This document shows, piece by piece, positions 8,705 through 17,795 of a DNA stretch of 64,000 nt (its first letter is position 1; the number at the start of each line of letters is the position of its first letter). The DNA comes from Pseudactinotalea terrae. Its GTDB lineage: Bacteria > Actinomycetota > Actinomycetes > Actinomycetales > Beutenbergiaceae. The DNA lies in contig NZ_WNXZ01000006.1 in NCBI RefSeq assembly GCF_009733845.1, positions 280,507 through 344,506 of the forward strand, given 5' to 3'. The notes beneath the pieces are model-generated. The model had not been told where the DNA came from. It saw only the letters and a list, made by a program, of their open reading frames with translations, and searched no databases. The translations under genes were made by a program, and so were the position numbers.

Positions 8705-9114
8705 ATCGCCTGCTACCGCCCCCGACCACGGTCAAGGCCCCACGGGAGCGGTTCACCGGAGACGTCTGGCTCGACATGCTCGCGACACCGCAGGACGGCG
8801 ACCAGCGCACCACGGTGGGCCGGGTCCGTTTCGCGCCGGGTGCGCGCACCGCGTGGCACTCGCACGCGCGGGGGCAGTTCCTGCACGTGGTGGCGGGAGT
8901 GGCGCTGATGGGCGGCCGGAACGGCGAGGTGCTGCGGGCACAGGCAGGCGAGACGATGTACTGCCCGCCAGGCGAGGAGCACTGGCACGGCGCGGCGCCC
9001 GAGGCCTTCATGGAGCACCTCGCCATCTCCGAAGGTGCCGACGAAGCGAGCGAGAGCACGGTCTGGCTCGAGCACGTCACCGAGGAGAGTTACCGAGGAT
9101 CCGACGGCCCGTGA
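8701..9114 (+). CDS. cupin-domain protein
   Basis: This 137-residue single-domain cupin starts at the ATG overlapping the regulator's stop. Motif 1 contains WHSHARGQFLHVVAG and motif 2 contains PPGEEHWHGAAP, giving the histidines that bind a metal. It resembles the (R)-mandelonitrile-lyase-like or quercetinase-like small cupins commonly encoded next to aldo-keto reductases. The exact reaction is not predictable. It is the last intact gene before a stretch of transposase remnants. Confidence 0.85.
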   Translation: MNRLLPPPTTVKAPRERFTGDVWLDMLATPQDGDQRTTVGRVRFAPGARTAWHSHARGQFLHVVAGVALMGGRNGEVLRAQAGETMYCPPGEEHWHGAAPEAFMEHLAISEGADEASESTVWLEHVTEESYRGSDGP

Positions 9115-9327
9115 CCACGCGGACTCCGCGTCCTCGGTGGGCGCGACCTCGTCGATGTCAACTCGCGGCTGGACGGAATCCGAGCCAGCGAGCTCTCACG
9201 GAAGAGGTGATGAGGGCTGGGCGTTGGCAGAATCGAGGTCGGCCATGCACAGCGCGGTGGCAGTTGTGATCGACAGCTTGCAGCCCACCAGACACCGATC
9301 GACGCGAGGGCGGAAGCAGCTCCGCGA

Positions 9328-9423
9328 CCGAGCTGGTCGTCAACCCGCAGCTGCGCGAGTACGTTCAGGAACGTCTGGCCGGTCAGGTCCGCTGCCCGGA
9401 CGGCACGGTCGTTTCCGGTCCGC
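9328..9423 (+). pseudogene. IS30-family transposase fragment
   Basis: About 32 codons translate to ELVVNPQLREYVQERLAGQV followed by RCPDGTVVSGP, the segment just before the catalytic domain in actinobacterial IS30 transposases. Neither end continues into a recognisable transposase. It is a decayed fragment in the 446-base gap between the cupin gene and the tRNA. Confidence 0.5.
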
Positions 9424-9520
9424 GTCGCCGCCTGGTGCACTGGTACAGCACAGCCGGCTGCAGTCCTCAATGGGGCACCTGCCCCCCAGTTGAGTTCGAA
9501 GCCATCCACCGGGAGGCTAG
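9424..9520 (+). pseudogene. frameshifted IS3-family OrfB tail
   Basis: Three frames must be joined to rebuild the usual OrfB C-terminus: LVHWYS, then RLQSSMGHLPP, then VEFEAIHREA. This matches the WYNxxRLHSxxGxxPPxEFE signature of IS3 integrases. At least two frameshifts make it non-functional. It directly follows the IS30 fragment, so the gap is a small insertion graveyard. I see nothing else between 9115 and 9327. Confidence 0.55.
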
Positions 9521-9560
9521 AACCGCGACCCCCACCCCGGAGATTCAGGGCGCTTCACAT

Positions 9561-9634
9561 TGGAGCGGGTGACGGGAATCGAACCCGCGCTATCAGCTTG
9601 GGAAGCTGATGTTCTACCATTGAACTACACCCGC
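9561..9634 (-). tRNA. tRNA-Gly (CCC)
   Basis: The reverse strand folds as a full cloverleaf. The acceptor stem is GCGGGTG/CACCCGC, the D arm is GTTC...GAAC, and the anticodon loop TTCCCAA gives CCC. The T arm is GCGGG-TTCGATT-CCCGT. A discriminator T and an encoded CCA follow. It reads GGG glycine codons. Confidence 0.95.
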
Positions 9635-9941
9635 GCGCCGAGCCCGAGGCTCGAAGCAGCAGCCAGTGTACCCAGTCCGGACGGCACCGGTGAGCAAGCC
9701 TCTACCGTGTCCTGTGCACGCATGGGGCGCCTGTGGAGAACATGGCAAGGGCCCAGTCGGGCAAACCAAGCCCGCCGTGGCAAGACGGCGACGAGGCAAA
9801 CGCCGTCGTCCTGGACGCGTCGCCAACCGGTGCGACCCGGGCGCCGCTGACTGCGGGCCGCGTCGCGAACCGCGCAGCGGCTCCGATCGTCCACCGTCTA
9901 GATTGGCCGGAGGACCGAATCACGCGAGAGCAGGAGCAGCC
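9635..9941. other. gap between tRNA-Gly and pgi
   Basis: This 307-base stretch contains no gene I can support. A TAGATT -10-like box at 9899-9904 lies 37 bases before the pgi GTG and is the likely promoter region. A 70-codon frame (9733-9945) that overlaps the pgi start has no recognisable features. Confidence 0.4.
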
Positions 9942-11639
9942 GTGAGCGCACCGATCGACCCCACCACCACCCCCGCATGGGCTGACCTTCTCGAGCACGA
10001 GGCGGGCTTCACCCCGGATCTGCGCGGCTGGTTCGCGAGCGATGCGGACCGAGCCGCTCGGCTGAGCCACCAGGTGGGCGACCTGTACGTCGACCTGTCG
10101 AAGAACCTCGTGACCGACGAGACGCTCGCGCGCCTCGTGCAGCTCGCCGAGGACGTGCAGCTGCGCGAGCGCATCGGCGCGATGTTCACCGGTGAGCACA
10201 TCAACACCACCGAGGACCGGGCCGTGCTGCACACCGCGCTGCGCCGCCCGGAGGGTGCCGAGCCGGCCCTGCACGTCGACGGTCAGGACATCGACCACGA
10301 CGTCCACGAGGTCCTCGCCAAGATCTACGACTTCGCCGACCAGGTCCGCTCGGGCGCCTGGACCGGTGTCACCGGCAAGCGCGTCGAGACCGTCGTCAAC
10401 ATCGGCATCGGCGGCTCCGATCTCGGCCCCGTGATGGCGTACGAGGCGCTCAAGCCGTACGTGCAGGCCGGCATCAGCTGCCGCTTCGTCTCCAACATCG
10501 ACCCCACCGACATCGCCGAGAAGACCGCGGACCTCAACCCCGAGACCACGCTGTTCATCGTCGCGTCCAAGACCTTCGGCACCCTCGAGACCCTCACCAA
10601 TGCGCGCCTCGCACGCGCCTGGCTCTGGGACAAGCTCGCCCAGGCCGGGGCCCTCGAGGATGACGACGACGCGCGCACCTCCGCCGTCGCCAAGCACTTC
10701 GTGGCGGTCTCCACCGCGCTGGACAAGGTCGCCGACTTCGGCATCGACCCCGCCAACGCGTTCGGCTTCTGGGACTGGGTGGGTGGCCGCTACTCGATGG
10801 ACTCCGCGATCGGGCTGAGCCTCGCGATCGCGATCGGTCCGAGCGGCTTCGCCGACATGCTGGCCGGCTTCCACGCCGTCGACACCCACTTCGCCACCAC
10901 GGACCTCCCCGAGAACGTGCCCGTGCTGATGGGCCTGCTCAACGTCTGGTACACCAACTTCCTCGGTGCGCACACCCACGCCGTGCTGCCCTACGCCCAG
11001 GACCTGCACCGGTTCGCGGCCTACCTGCAGCAGCTCACGATGGAGTCCAACGGCAAGTCGGTCCGCAGCGACGGCACCCACGTCACCTACGACACCGGCG
11101 AGGTGTTCTGGGGCGAGCCCGGCACCAACGGCCAGCACGCGTTCTACCAGCTCATCCACCAGGGCACCCGGCTCATCCCCGCCGACTTCATCGCCGTGGC
11201 GAACCCCGCTCACCCGCTCGTCGACGAGCACGCAGCCGACGGCCCCACCGATGTCCACGCCCTGTTCCTGGCCAACTTCTTCGCCCAGACGAAGGCCCTC
11301 GCCTTCGGCAAGACCGCCGACGAGGTCCGCGCCGAGGGCACCACCGACGAGGCGCTCGTCGCGGCGCGCACCTTCGAGGGCAACCGCCCCACCACCTCGA
11401 TCCTCGCGCCCGCCCTTACTCCCTCGGTCCTCGGCCAGCTGGTCGCGCTCTACGAGCACATCACGTTCGTGCAGGGCGTGGTGTGGGGGATCGACTCCTT
11501 CGACCAGTGGGGCGTCGAGCTCGGCAAGAAGCTCGCGCTCGAGATCGCCCCGGCGGTCATGGGCGACGCCGACGCCCTCGCCGAGCAGGACCCCTCCACC
11601 CAGGCGCTGGTGACGAAGTACCGCGAGCTCCGCAGCTGA
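9942..11639 (+). CDS. pgi: glucose-6-phosphate isomerase
   Basis: This cytoplasmic enzyme of 565 residues interconverts glucose 6-phosphate and fructose 6-phosphate in glycolysis and gluconeogenesis. Family signatures are clear: [46 protein letters not shown] and [16 protein letters not shown] (the glutamate/histidine active-site region). Length is normal for the family. I chose the GTG at 9942 because AGGAG lies five bases upstream and the protein then starts [12 protein letters not shown]; the longer frame has no conserved residues. It is monocistronic, and its 3' end converges on the hemoglobin gene. Confidence 0.95.
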   Translation: MSAPIDPTTTPAWADLLEHEAGFTPDLRGWFASDADRAARLSHQVGDLYVDLSKNLVTDETLARLVQLAEDVQLRERIGAMFTGEHINTTEDRAVLHTALRRPEGAEPALHVDGQDIDHDVHEVLAKIYDFADQVRSGAWTGVTGKRVETVVNIGIGGSDLGPVMAYEALKPYVQAGISCRFVSNIDPTDIAEKTADLNPETTLFIVASKTFGTLETLTNARLARAWLWDKLAQAGALEDDDDARTSAVAKHFVAVSTALDKVADFGIDPANAFGFWDWVGGRYSMDSAIGLSLAIAIGPSGFADMLAGFHAVDTHFATTDLPENVPVLMGLLNVWYTNFLGAHTHAVLPYAQDLHRFAAYLQQLTMESNGKSVRSDGTHVTYDTGEVFWGEPGTNGQHAFYQLIHQGTRLIPADFIAVANPAHPLVDEHAADGPTDVHALFLANFFAQTKALAFGKTADEVRAEGTTDEALVAARTFEGNRPTTSILAPALTPSVLGQLVALYEHITFVQGVVWGIDSFDQWGVELGKKLALEIAPAVMGDADALAEQDPSTQALVTKYRELRS

Positions 11640-11694
11640 TCTCGTCGGACTCGCGAGGTCGCGAGGTCGCGAGCGGCCGCTGCCGCCACCGCGG

Positions 11695-12141
11695 TCATCC
11701 CACCCTGCCGCCCCACGACCAGAGCGGGACTTGCTCACCAGGAGGGACACCGTCACGGCTCTCGGGGTAGCGCGCCATCTCGGTGATCATCGCTGCGAAC
11801 CACTCGACCAAGGTCGACCGGAGCGGGGGCTCGGTGATGCCGACGTCGTCCAGGGCCCCGGCGAAGCACGCCTCCGCGTTGCGGTCCATCTCCTCGTGGA
11901 CGCCGTTCCCCGAGTGCATGTGCACCACGCCGCTGTGGTCGCCGATCTGGTCGCTGTACCGCGCGGGGCCGCCCAGCTGCTCGCCCCAGTACGCCGCGAG
12001 GCGTGCCGTGTGCGCGGGATGGAACCCGTGCGAGAACGCGTGGCTGACGATCGGGTCGATCAGGCACCGTTCGTGCCAGGCGTGCGCGAGCCGCAGCACG
12101 CCCCGCTCGCCGCCCACGGCCTCGTAGACGCTCGTCGTCAC
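11695..12141 (-). CDS. group II truncated hemoglobin
   Basis: This is a 148-residue 2-on-2 globin when started at the GTG at 12139-12141 (VTTSVYEAVGGERGVLRLAHAW). Upstream codons in the longer frame look non-coding. The proximal histidine lies in the VVHMHSGNG segment, followed by a C-terminal helix HEEMDRNAEACF. Such proteins bind oxygen or nitric oxide and are thought to act in oxidative or nitrosative stress. A CACGCT box six bases before the GTG suggests a leaderless transcript. It converges on pgi and is divergent from the VOC gene. Confidence 0.82.
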   Translation of the reverse strand: MTTSVYEAVGGERGVLRLAHAWHERCLIDPIVSHAFSHGFHPAHTARLAAYWGEQLGGPARYSDQIGDHSGVVHMHSGNGVHEEMDRNAEACFAGALDDVGITEPPLRSTLVEWFAAMITEMARYPESRDGVPPGEQVPLWSWGGRVG

Positions 12142-12244
12142 GCACCCAGCGTGGCACCCGCGCCCCCGCCTCCGCAGGGCTTCCGCCGCAGGTCTGCTGG
12201 TGGGATCCTGAGCCATCGCAACGGTGCGTTCCGAAGGAGTCGTC

Positions 12245-12673
12245 ATGGCCAGCACGCTCAACCCCTACATCAGCCTCCGTGACAACGCGCGCGAGGCACT
12301 CGACTTCTACGCCGGTGTGTTCGGCGGCGAGCTGAGCATCATGACCTTCGGCGACTCAGGCTTCGCCTCGGAGGCGGGCGGCGACCCGGCCGAGGCCGCC
12401 AAGGTCATGCACGGCCATCTCGAGACCAGCTCCGGTTTCACCCTGATGGTCGCCGACACCCCGGCCGCGACCGAGCACCACCCCGGTGGCAACATCTCGA
12501 TCTCGCTCTCGGGCGACGACGAGGACGAGCTGCGCGGCTACTGGGACAAGCTCGCCGACGGCGCCACGATCGTCGAGCCGCTCGTCCAGGCTCCGTGGGG
12601 TGACCACTTCGGCATGCTCACCGACCGGTTCGGCGTGGGCTGGATGGTGAACATCGTCGCCCCCGCCGCCTGA
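12245..12673 (+). CDS. VOC-family PhnB-like protein
   Basis: This protein of 142 residues has a glyoxalase/bleomycin-resistance fold of the PhnB (DUF1338-unrelated, YjdN-like) subfamily: [28 protein letters not shown] at the N-terminus (conserved over residues 2-29) and [17 protein letters not shown] at the C-terminus. The start is the ATG at 12245 behind a GAAGGAG site. PhnB proteins have no firm enzymatic assignment; some bind metals or act on methyl groups. It stands alone, divergent from the hemoglobin gene. Confidence 0.85.
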   Translation: MASTLNPYISLRDNAREALDFYAGVFGGELSIMTFGDSGFASEAGGDPAEAAKVMHGHLETSSGFTLMVADTPAATEHHPGGNISISLSGDDEDELRGYWDKLADGATIVEPLVQAPWGDHFGMLTDRFGVGWMVNIVAPAA

Positions 12674-12688
12674 GGAGCCTCCGCGTTG

Positions 12689-12694
12689 TAGCGT
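12689..12694 (+). promoter_or_regulatory. -10 box, leaderless dcd
   Basis: TAGCGT ends seven bases before the GTG at 12702. No Shine-Dalgarno site is present at normal distance, which fits leaderless translation and supports 12702 over the in-frame GTG at 12693. Confidence 0.5.
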
Positions 12695-12701
12695 GTCGCC
12701 C

Positions 12702-13280
12702 GTGCTGCTCTCTGACCGCGACCTGCGCGCCGAGCTCGGTTCTGGGCGTATCGGGCTGGACCCCTACGACGAGGCGATGATCCAGCCGTCCTCGATCGAC
12801 GTGCGCCTCGACCGCTTCTTCCGGCTCTTCGACAACCACAAGTACCCGGTGATCGACCCCGCCGCGGACCAGCCGGACCTCACCCGCCTGGTGGAGACGA
12901 AGGCCGACGAGCCGTTCGTGCTGCACCCCGGCGAGTTCGTGCTCGGCTCCACCTACGAGCTGGTCACCCTTCCCGACGACGTCGCCGCGCGCCTCGAGGG
13001 CAAGTCCTCGCTCGGCCGCCTGGGCCTCCTCACCCACTCGACCGCGGGCTTCATCGACCCCGGCTTCTCCGGTCACGTCACGCTCGAGCTCAGCAACGTC
13101 GCGACGCTGCCGATCACGCTCTGGCCAGGCATGAAGATCGGCCAGCTCTGCTACTTCCGCCTCACCAGCCCCGCCGAGCGCCCGTACGGTTCGGGTGCCG
13201 CGGGCTCGCGCTACCAGGGCCAGCGCGGCCCCACCGCCTCGCGCTCGCACGTGGGGTTCCAGCACACCGACGTCGGCTGA
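12702..13280 (+). CDS. dcd: dCTP deaminase
   Basis: This enzyme of 192 residues deaminates dCTP to dUTP for thymidylate synthesis; actinobacterial members are often bifunctional and also release pyrophosphate. The family pattern is complete: [11 protein letters not shown] start, [17 protein letters not shown], the [14 protein letters not shown] active-site loop, and [20 protein letters not shown] use the GTG at 12702 because homologues begin MLLSD; an in-frame GTG lies at 12693. The stop overlaps the next gene's ATG by one base. Confidence 0.94.
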   Translation: MLLSDRDLRAELGSGRIGLDPYDEAMIQPSSIDVRLDRFFRLFDNHKYPVIDPAADQPDLTRLVETKADEPFVLHPGEFVLGSTYELVTLPDDVAARLEGKSSLGRLGLLTHSTAGFIDPGFSGHVTLELSNVATLPITLWPGMKIGQLCYFRLTSPAERPYGSGAAGSRYQGQRGPTASRSHVGFQHTDVG

Positions 13281-14158
13281 TGGACGCGCACCACCTCCTC
13301 GTGGTGCCCGACGGCGTCACGCCCGCCGATGTCGAGGCTCTCGTCCTGTCCCGATTCCCCTCCGACCACCCGCCCGACGGCGCAGCTCGCCTCGCGATGG
13401 AGCCGTTGCCCGGGTGCAGGGTCGAGGGCCCGAGCGCCCTGCCTGCCGGCGTGCCGGCGTGGGCGGCGGCCGGGTACCTGCTTGCGGCGCCCGAGGAGCG
13501 TGGCGCACCGGTGCCGCCCGCGCTCCGCGGCCGGGGCGATCTCCTCCACGCCTTCGCCGACGGCGAGCCCGCCGGCCGCGAGCGTGAGCTCCTCGAGCTC
13601 GGGCTTGCGCTCGCACGCCGCCTCGGCGGTGCGCTGCTCACGAGTACCGGGATGCTCGTGGTGCCGCCGCCGCAGCCCGACCTGCTGCTCTACAGCGAGG
13701 TCTGGCTCCACCCGGACGCTCTCGTCCACGTGCTCGCACCGCACCTGCCCGGCATCGCGCTCCCCGGCGAACCCAGGATCTCGGAGGCGCTGCCCGCCGA
13801 CGCGGCCACGGGGCAGAGCCTCCTGCCCGAGGACGAACGCCTCTGGCTGCATGCCGAGGCCGACGCCTACGACGAAGCAGCGCTCGCCCAGCCCGATGTC
13901 ACCGAGTCCTACGGCGTGCTCGCCGTCGAGCCCGAGGCCACCTGGTCGGTGACCGTCGAGGCCGCGATCAACGTGCCGGTCGCCCTCGCCGGCCGGCTCC
14001 CCGGCGGGGCGATCCTCTACGAGCTCCGCTGCTACCCGAGTGGCCAGGACCATCCGCGCAACGCCGTCGAACGCCTCGACGCGGCCGCGAAGGCGCTGCT
14101 CGACGCCGTCGGAGGGGTCGTGGTCGACGACGACGGCTTCCTCGTCCACCTCGGTTAG
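13280..14158 (+). CDS. unrecognised protein downstream of dcd
   Basis: This protein of 292 residues has an acidic, Leu/Ala/Pro-rich composition, no signal peptide and no clear transmembrane helix. A PPPQPDLLLYSEVWLHPDALV stretch (about residues 129-149) and TWSVTVEAAINVPVALAGRLPG (about 221-243) look like ordered core strands. I do not recognise a family. Its ATG overlaps the dcd stop, so it is translated with dcd. Third-position G+C is like the neighbours, so the gene is real. A nucleotide-metabolism link is only suggested by position. Confidence 0.7.
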   Translation: MDAHHLLVVPDGVTPADVEALVLSRFPSDHPPDGAARLAMEPLPGCRVEGPSALPAGVPAWAAAGYLLAAPEERGAPVPPALRGRGDLLHAFADGEPAGRERELLELGLALARRLGGALLTSTGMLVVPPPQPDLLLYSEVWLHPDALVHVLAPHLPGIALPGEPRISEALPADAATGQSLLPEDERLWLHAEADAYDEAALAQPDVTESYGVLAVEPEATWSVTVEAAINVPVALAGRLPGGAILYELRCYPSGQDHPRNAVERLDAAAKALLDAVGGVVVDDDGFLVHLG

Positions 14159-14202
14159 ACGGGCAGCGGCGGCAGGCGGAACGTTGTGCCGTTCATCGTC
14201 GA

Positions 14203-14208
14203 TAGAAT
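14203..14208 (+). promoter_or_regulatory. likely -10 of mrp operon
   Basis: TAGAAT lies about 105 bases before the mrpA GTG in the 155-base gap after 14158. A -35 match is weak. It is the only good -10 box in the gap. Confidence 0.4.
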
Positions 14209-14313
14209 GACCCAGGTCGCGGCGGCAACGACATTCAGGCCCCACCCGGGGTTCAGCGCAGGATCGTCCGGCTTCCCCTTGTTCACGCCCACCCCCCACA
14301 GTTCGGAGCGGAC

Positions 14314-17286
14314 GTGCTGCAGCTTCTGTTGGCGCACATCGTGGCGGCGCTTGTCGCGCCCGCCGTGATGCGGCAGATGGGGCGGCGGGGGTTCCTGGTG
14401 CTGGCGGCCGCGCCAGCCGCCACCGCGATCTGGGCGGTCGTGCAGACCCCGGCGGTGCTCGCTGGCAACGGCCCCACGATCTCGACCGAGTGGATGCCTG
14501 CGCTCGGCATGAACCTCGACTTCCGCCTCGACGTGCTGTCGTGGTTCATGACGATCATCGTCGGCGGCGTCGGCACGTTCGTGCTGTTCTACTGCGCCTG
14601 GTACTTCGCCACCGGAGCCAAGTACCTGGGCCGGTTCGCCGGGGTGTTCGTCGGGTTCGCGGGCGCGATGCTCGGGCTCGTCACCACCGACAACACGCTC
14701 GTGCTCTACGTGTTCTGGGAGCTGACCACGGTCTTCTCCTACCTGCTGGTGGGCCACTACTTCGACCGCAAGGGGTCCCGCCGGTCGGCGATGCAGGCGA
14801 TCATCGTCACCACCTTCGGCGGCCTCGCGATGCTCGCCGGCATCGTCATCCTCGGGCAGATCGACGGCGGTTCGTACTCGCTGAGCGAGCTGGTCGCCCA
14901 CCCGGTGACCGGCCCGCTGGTGCCGGTCGCGCTCATCTGCGTGCTGGTCGGTGCGCTCAGCAAGTCGGCGCTGGTGCCGTTCCACTTCTGGCTCCCCGGT
15001 GCCATGGCAGCTCCCACACCGGTCTCGGCCTACCTGCACGCAGCCGCGATGGTCAAGGCGGGCGTCTACCTGGTCGCTCGCCTCGCGCCCGGCTACGCGG
15101 AGGTGCCCGCATGGCGCTGGACCGTCCTGGTCAGCGCCGGTCTCACCATGATCATCGGCGGCTATCGCGCCCTGCGGCAGCACGACCTCAAGCTCGTGCT
15201 CGCGTTCGGCACGGTCTCCCAGCTCGGCTTCCTGATCCTGCTGGTCGGCCAGCCCGATCGCGGCGTCGCGCTCGCCGGTATCGCACTCGTCGGGGCGCAC
15301 GCGATGTTCAAGGCGGCGCTGTTCCTCACCGTGGGTGTGGTCGACGCCGCCACCGGCACCCGTGACCTGCGCGAGCTCTCCGGGCTGCGGCGCAACCTGC
15401 CGTGGGCGTTCATCCCCGCCCTCCTCGCGACCGCCTCGATGGTCGGCATCCCGCCCACCGCTGGTTACGTGGGCAAGGAGGCTGCGCTCGCGGCACTCCT
15501 GTACGCCGAGGACCCCGCCTCCATGGTCACGCTCGTGATCGTCGTCGTCGGTTCGGTGCTGACCTTCGCCTACGGCGCGCGGTTCCTGTGGGGGGCCTTC
15601 GGCACCAAGAAGGACGTGGCGGACCGCAAGGTCGACAAGGAGGCCGCGGGCCTGTTCATCTCCCCGAACGTGCTCGCGGTGCTCGGTGTGCTCGCCGGCC
15701 TCTTCCCGATCGCCGGCGAGACCCTGCTGGGTGGCTACGCCGAGACGTACCCCACAGGCGAGCCCGGTCACCTGACCCTGTGGGCCGGGTTCGAGCTGCC
15801 GCTGCTGCTGACGGTCGTGATCATCGGCGCCGGACTCCTGCTCTTCGTCGCCCGCGAGCGGGTCGAGCGGGCGCAGGACCGTGCCCCCAACATCCCGGAC
15901 ATGGACGAGTTCTACCGGTCCACGATGCGCCGGCTCGACCGGGTCGCGGTGGTGGTGACCTCACGCACCCAGCGTGGTTCGCTGCCGCTCTACCTCGGCG
16001 TGATCCTCGTGGTGCTGGTCGTCTCGGCCACGACGGCGATGATCGCCGGCGGCGTCGAGGTCGGCTCCTGGCGGTGGTGGGACAGCCCGGCCCAGGTCGT
16101 GGTGGGGGTAGTGATCGCGATCGGTGCGGTGCTGACCGCCCGCGCCCGCCGTCGCCTCAAGTCCGCGATCCTTGTCGGCATCACCGGTTACGGCGTGGTC
16201 ATGCTGTTCGCCATCCACGGAGCCCCCGATCTCGCGCTCACGCAGGCGCTGGTCGAGACCGTGATGATCGTGGTGTTCGTGCTCGTGCTGCGGCGCCTGC
16301 CCGCCTACTACTCGAACCGCCCGCTCGCCGGCGACCGGTGGTGGCGGATCGTGCTCGCTGTCGCGGTGGCGCTCGTGGTGATGGCGCTGGCGCTGGTCGC
16401 GCCCGGCTACCGCGTCGACGAACCGATCTGGGTGCTGTTCCCCGACGAGGCGTACACGTTCGGCTACGGCAAGAACGTGGTCAACGTGACACTCGTCGAC
16501 ATCCGCGCCTGGGACACCATGGGTGAGATCTCGGTGCTGCTGGCCGCGGCCACCGGCGTCGCCTCACTGATCTTCCTGCGCACCCGCTCGGGCACCGTGC
16601 TGCGGGCCCGCGATGCCGATGCCGCGTCCGTGTGGACCGAGGACCTCCCCGACCCGGCGGCACCGCTGCGCGGCACCGGCAAGCTCCAGGCGCAGGGTGG
16701 TCGCGGACGCCAGTGGCTCTCGGGCGGCGAGAGCCTGTCCCCGCGTCGTCGCTCGGTCATCCTCGAAGTCACCACGAGGCTCGTGTTCCACACGATGCTG
16801 CTGTACGCGGTCTTCCTGCTGTTCAGCGGCCACAACGCACCTGGCGGCGGGTTCGCGGCCGGCATGGTGGCCGGCGTCGGACTCATCATCCGGTATCTCG
16901 CGGGTGGTCGCTACGAGCTCGGCGAGGCCGCGCCCGTGCTCCCCGGTGCGCTGCTGGGGACCGGTCTATTCCTCTCCGCCGGTGGCGGGCTCCTGCCCAT
17001 CCTGTTCGGCGGCACCGTGCTGCAGTCGGTCGTGGTCGAGCTGCACTGGGGCATCCTCGGCGACATCAAGATCGTCTCGACCCTGCTGTTCGACATCGGC
17101 GTCTTTCTCGTGGTCGTCGGCCTGGTTCTCGACCTCCTGCGCACCCTGGGCGCCGAGGTCGACAGGCAGGGAGAGGCGGCGGGCACGTCGGCGCCCGAGG
17201 TCGCCTTCGACTCCCCGCGGGAGACGCCCGACGACGTCCACCCCGTCGGCGTCAGCGCCCCGCGTACCCGGGAGGGTTCGTCATGA
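14314..17286 (+). CDS. mrpA: Na+/H+ antiporter subunit A fused to subunit B
   Basis: This is a 990-residue polytopic membrane protein. Residues about 1-770 form the MrpA/NuoL-like part with some 18-20 helices and the proton-channel segment KSALVPFHFWLPGAMAAPTP. Residues about 800-960 carry an MnhB domain (HTMLLYAVFLLFSGHNAPGG, then HWGILGDIK), so A and B are one polypeptide as in many actinobacteria. The Mrp complex exports Na+ in exchange for protons and supports growth at high pH or salt. Start is GTG with GGAG five bases upstream. It overlaps mrpC by ATGA. Confidence 0.93.
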   Translation: MLQLLLAHIVAALVAPAVMRQMGRRGFLVLAAAPAATAIWAVVQTPAVLAGNGPTISTEWMPALGMNLDFRLDVLSWFMTIIVGGVGTFVLFYCAWYFATGAKYLGRFAGVFVGFAGAMLGLVTTDNTLVLYVFWELTTVFSYLLVGHYFDRKGSRRSAMQAIIVTTFGGLAMLAGIVILGQIDGGSYSLSELVAHPVTGPLVPVALICVLVGALSKSALVPFHFWLPGAMAAPTPVSAYLHAAAMVKAGVYLVARLAPGYAEVPAWRWTVLVSAGLTMIIGGYRALRQHDLKLVLAFGTVSQLGFLILLVGQPDRGVALAGIALVGAHAMFKAALFLTVGVVDAATGTRDLRELSGLRRNLPWAFIPALLATASMVGIPPTAGYVGKEAALAALLYAEDPASMVTLVIVVVGSVLTFAYGARFLWGAFGTKKDVADRKVDKEAAGLFISPNVLAVLGVLAGLFPIAGETLLGGYAETYPTGEPGHLTLWAGFELPLLLTVVIIGAGLLLFVARERVERAQDRAPNIPDMDEFYRSTMRRLDRVAVVVTSRTQRGSLPLYLGVILVVLVVSATTAMIAGGVEVGSWRWWDSPAQVVVGVVIAIGAVLTARARRRLKSAILVGITGYGVVMLFAIHGAPDLALTQALVETVMIVVFVLVLRRLPAYYSNRPLAGDRWWRIVLAVAVALVVMALALVAPGYRVDEPIWVLFPDEAYTFGYGKNVVNVTLVDIRAWDTMGEISVLLAAATGVASLIFLRTRSGTVLRARDADAASVWTEDLPDPAAPLRGTGKLQAQGGRGRQWLSGGESLSPRRRSVILEVTTRLVFHTMLLYAVFLLFSGHNAPGGGFAAGMVAGVGLIIRYLAGGRYELGEAAPVLPGALLGTGLFLSAGGGLLPILFGGTVLQSVVVELHWGILGDIKIVSTLLFDIGVFLVVVGLVLDLLRTLGAEVDRQGEAAGTSAPEVAFDSPRETPDDVHPVGVSAPRTREGSS

Positions 17287-17795
17287 TCGACATGAGTCCC
17301 TCCCTGGTGCTGGTGCTGACCGCCGGGGTCCTCGTCGGGTGCGGCGTCTACCTGCTGCTCGAGCGCAGCCTGTCGCGCGTGATCGTCGGGTTCCTGCTCA
17401 TCAGCAACGGCGTCAGTGTGCTCTACCTGGTGATGGGCGGCCGTGCCGGTGGGCCGCCGCTGGTCGGTACCACTCCGACCGAGGAGATGTCCGACCCCCT
17501 TCCGCAGGCCATGGTGCTCACGGCGATCGTCATCACGCTCGGTCTCAGCGCCTTCGTGCTGGCCATGGCCTACCGCAGCTGGCAGCTCCACGGTCATGAC
17601 GAGGTGCAGGACGACCTCGAAGACCGCCGCGTGGCCGACCGGCTCGCCAAGGCCGGGTTCGTGGACCGCGCCGACGAGGGCGCCGTCGACCTCGACATCG
17701 AGGCAGCCGAGGCCCGTGACGAGACCGAGGAGACCTCGGAGCCCGAACCGAGCACCGCCGTCGAGACCCCTGCGAGAGGGAGTGAGGGCTCATGA
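17283..17795 (+). CDS. mrpC: Na+/H+ antiporter subunit C
   Basis: This NuoK-like membrane subunit has 170 residues, with three helices at about 8-28, 33-52 and 76-98. The family pattern is LLLERSLSRVIVGFLLISNG followed by DPLPQAMVLTAIVITLGLSA. A long acidic C-terminal tail (about 105-170) is unusual compared with the 110-residue bacterial norm and probably lies in the cytoplasm. It overlaps both mrpA and mrpD by ATGA, indicating tight translational coupling. Confidence 0.93.
   Translation: MIDMSPSLVLVLTAGVLVGCGVYLLLERSLSRVIVGFLLISNGVSVLYLVMGGRAGGPPLVGTTPTEEMSDPLPQAMVLTAIVITLGLSAFVLAMAYRSWQLHGHDEVQDDLEDRRVADRLAKAGFVDRADEGAVDLDIEAAEARDETEETSEPEPSTAVETPARGSEGS

Noticed and set aside
9733..9945. 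70-codon frame ending in a GTGA overlap with pgi
   Set aside because: The overlap is tempting, but there is no recognised motif and pgi has its own good ribosome site. I treat it as chance.
9702..11756. 684-codon open frame antisense to pgi
   Set aside because: It mirrors a clear pgi gene, has shadow composition and no recognisable motif.
14155..15771. 538-codon antisense frame over mrpA
   Set aside because: It is His/Arg/Glu/Gly low-complexity opposite a well-supported transporter gene.
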